A DNA stretch of 64,000 nt, taken from the NCBI RefSeq assembly GCF_001652915.1, contig NZ_BBQI01000095.1, positions 150,562 to 214,561 of the forward strand, written 5' to 3'. The stretch is from Cupriavidus sp. D384. GTDB lineage: Bacteria; Pseudomonadota; Gammaproteobacteria; Burkholderiales; Burkholderiaceae. Made by a program: the position numbers and the translations under genes. Positions 62,944 through 64,000 of this stretch are shown here, piece by piece. Position 1 is the stretch's first letter. Every line of letters begins with the position of its first letter. The notes beneath the pieces were generated by a model. The model had not been told where the DNA came from. It searched no databases and saw nothing but the letters and a program-made list of their open reading frames with translations.

Positions 62944-63183
62944 TCAGGCGGCACCGCGCAACGCAAGATTCAGTTGGTCGACCACGGATGCCCAGTCGGC
63001 GTCGTCGGTGAACTCGTCCCGCAGCAAGGCGGCTTGAGACGGCGTCCAGAAAGGTGCCTCGCACAGCTCGACGCTGCGTGGTACAGGCGAATGCGCGGCG
63101 ATGAAATCGGCGATGGCGGCTTCGTCGGCGGGTAGCCCGAGCTGGGCGAACAGGTCGGCGAAGGTCGGAAACTGCTGGGTCAT
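62944..63183 (-). CDS. DUF2789 small protein
   Basis: A 79-residue protein matching DUF2789 (FPTFADLFAQLGLPAD, FIAAHSPVPRSVELCEAPFW and DEFTDDADWASVVDQLN). The family is widespread in proteobacteria and has no assigned role. The start MTQQFPTF at 63183 is preferred to an ATG eight codons earlier, because it fits the family N-terminus. The next gene upstream is a small membrane protein 40 bases away. Confidence 0.85.
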   Translation of the reverse strand: MTQQFPTFADLFAQLGLPADEAAIADFIAAHSPVPRSVELCEAPFWTPSQAALLRDEFTDDADWASVVDQLNLALRGAA

Positions 63184-63223
63184 TTTTCGATTCTCTTTGG
63201 TACGCACACGGCGTCGTTGCTCG

Positions 63224-63421
63224 TCATGCCTGGGCGATCAGCGCCAGGCTTACCGTCTGCTGACGCTTGTTGAAGGCGCTGCGTGCGACCAGGGCGCAAA
63301 CCGCCAGCGTTCCAGCCAATACGCCCAGGGACGACGAGGTGTGCCCGTGGGATGAAAATCCGGTCGCGAAGGCGACGGCGGCCATTTCCAGCTTGCGACC
63401 GATTTTGTGATGGGATGTCAT
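63224..63421 (-). CDS. Small hypothetical membrane protein
   Basis: A 65-residue frame with basic N-terminus (HHKIGRK) and a hydrophobic segment at about residues 32-50 (LGVLAGTLAVCALVARSAF). I do not recognise a family. It lies between DUF2789 and the hydrolase on the same strand, which supports a real gene, but start and function are uncertain. Confidence 0.5.
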   Translation of the reverse strand: MTSHHKIGRKLEMAAVAFATGFSSHGHTSSSLGVLAGTLAVCALVARSAFNKRQQTVSLALIAQA

Positions 63422-63431
63422 GGTGGTGCCG

Positions 63432-63455
63432 CCTGTTCGCCTGTTGGCCTGTTCG
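63432..63455. repeat. 8-base tandem repeat CCTGTTSG x3
   Basis: Three consecutive units CCTGTTCG, CCTGTTGG and CCTGTTCG, with a fourth decayed (CCTGCGCT), lie 10 bases upstream of the small membrane-protein start. They may be in its ribosome-binding or promoter region. Confidence 0.6.
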
Positions 63456-63510
63456 CCTGCGCTTGTTCAGGGTGGCCCGGCTCTCGATGCCGCGCCACCA
63501 ACCCTGGATA

Positions 63511-64000
63511 TCAGTACTCGATCACCGGTGCATGCACCGGGGCGATCGACGGGTGCGCGGTCTGCGTGCGCTGCGCGGCCTTGTGGACCATCGTGTAGGC
63601 GTAGTCGATGCCCATGCCGTACGCGCCCGAGTGTTCCTTCGCCAGGCCCGTCACCGCGTCATACGTTTCCTTGTTCTTCCAGTCACGCTGCCATTCCAGC
63701 AGCACCTGCTGCCACGTCACCGGCACCACGCCGGCCTGGATCATCCGCTGCATGGCGTAGTCGTGCGCTTCCTTGCTGGTGCCGCCCGAGGCGTCAGCCA
63801 CCATGTAGATCTCGTAGTCGCCTTCGAGCATCGCGCTCAGGGCGAACGTCGTGTTGCAGACTTCGGTCCACAGGCCCGCCACCACGATCTTCTTGCGGCC
63901 GTTGGCGGCCAGGGAATCGCGCACCTTCTGGTCGTCCCACGAATTCATCGACGTGCGTTCGAGCGTTTCCTTGCCCGGGAAGACGTCGAGCAGTTCGGGA
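63511..64000 (-). CDS. Isochorismatase-family (YcaC-like) hydrolase, N-terminus beyond window
   Basis: The visible 162 codons are the C-terminal part of a cysteine hydrolase of the isochorismatase superfamily. The catalytic Cys lies in AGLWTEVCNTTFALSAM, preceded by the frame LDVFPGKETLERTSMNSWDD and followed by YMVADASGGTSKEAHDYAMQ, as in YcaC. An internal ATG at 63948 is not the start because the family frame continues to the window edge. YcaC-type enzymes have no firmly known substrate. The C-terminal 30 residues extend beyond the usual domain. Confidence 0.88.
   Translation of the reverse strand, partial: PELLDVFPGKETLERTSMNSWDDQKVRDSLAANGRKKIVVAGLWTEVCNTTFALSAMLEGDYEIYMVADASGGTSKEAHDYAMQRMIQAGVVPVTWQQVLLEWQRDWKNKETYDAVTGLAKEHSGAYGMGIDYAYTMVHKAAQRTQTAHPSIAPVHAPVIEY

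Overview
The window is GC-rich, densely coded bacterial chromosome. Its gene content (ubiE/ubiJ/ubiB, a DUF3683 flavoprotein, chrBA, several orphan binding proteins, an aromatic-type hydroxylase operon) points to a beta-proteobacterium of the Burkholderiales, most like Cupriavidus/Ralstonia. This is inferred from protein families, since no rRNA is present. I see no tRNA, rRNA, CRISPR array, prophage or insertion sequence. About 57 protein genes are supported. Both edges cut a gene: ubiB at the left and an isochorismatase-family hydrolase at the right.

Layout. 1-4.6 kb: ubiquinone biosynthesis (ubiE, a Tim44-like protein, ubiJ, ubiB) and a DUF971 protein. 4.7-12 kb: an SbmA/YddA-type ABC exporter, a HIT protein, a 1324-residue FAD/Fe-S oxidoreductase and a YqaA-type membrane protein. 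12.2-20.6 kb: a complete operon for a molybdenum hydroxylase of the xanthine dehydrogenase/CO-dehydrogenase form II type (S, L and M subunits) with its maturation genes (MoxR ATPase, VWA protein, CoxG, XdhC, MocA-like cytidylyltransferase). 20.6-24.7 kb: trehalose operon otsB-GH15-otsA. 24.9-28.8 kb: ilvA-queF and an OprB-type porin. 29.0-34.5 kb: a TetR-controlled tripartite ABC efflux operon. 34.6-41.6 kb: two aminotransferases around a beta-keto acid cleavage enzyme, an RpiR regulator, an orphan binding protein and an MFS carrier.

41.7-46.6 kb: an FAD monooxygenase operon (atypical MBL-fold protein, hydroxylase, DUF2783 protein) probably ending with the MFS gene, divergent from two overlapping IclR regulators. 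46.6-49.4 kb: a 2-hydroxyacid dehydrogenase and a SulP transporter. 49.7-54.6 kb: a Ugp-like ABC importer headed by a GlpR-type regulator with a matching operator. 54.7-57.3 kb: a TonB-dependent receptor behind a cobalamin riboswitch. 57.3-59.7 kb: a polar amino-acid ABC importer followed upstream by a 450-base structured intergenic region. 60.1-62.8 kb: a chromate-resistance operon (chrB, chrA, a stand-alone ChrB-domain gene). 62.9-64 kb: small DUF2789 and hypothetical genes and the truncated hydrolase.

The most notable items are the cobalamin riboswitch ahead of a siderophore-type receptor, the form II molybdenum hydroxylase operon of unknown substrate, the aminotransferase/BKACE/RpiR catabolic cluster with shared promoter motifs, and the MBL-fold protein whose first metal motif is degenerate. 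All motif and repeat statements come from reading the sequence. Pathway assignments are inference from family knowledge.
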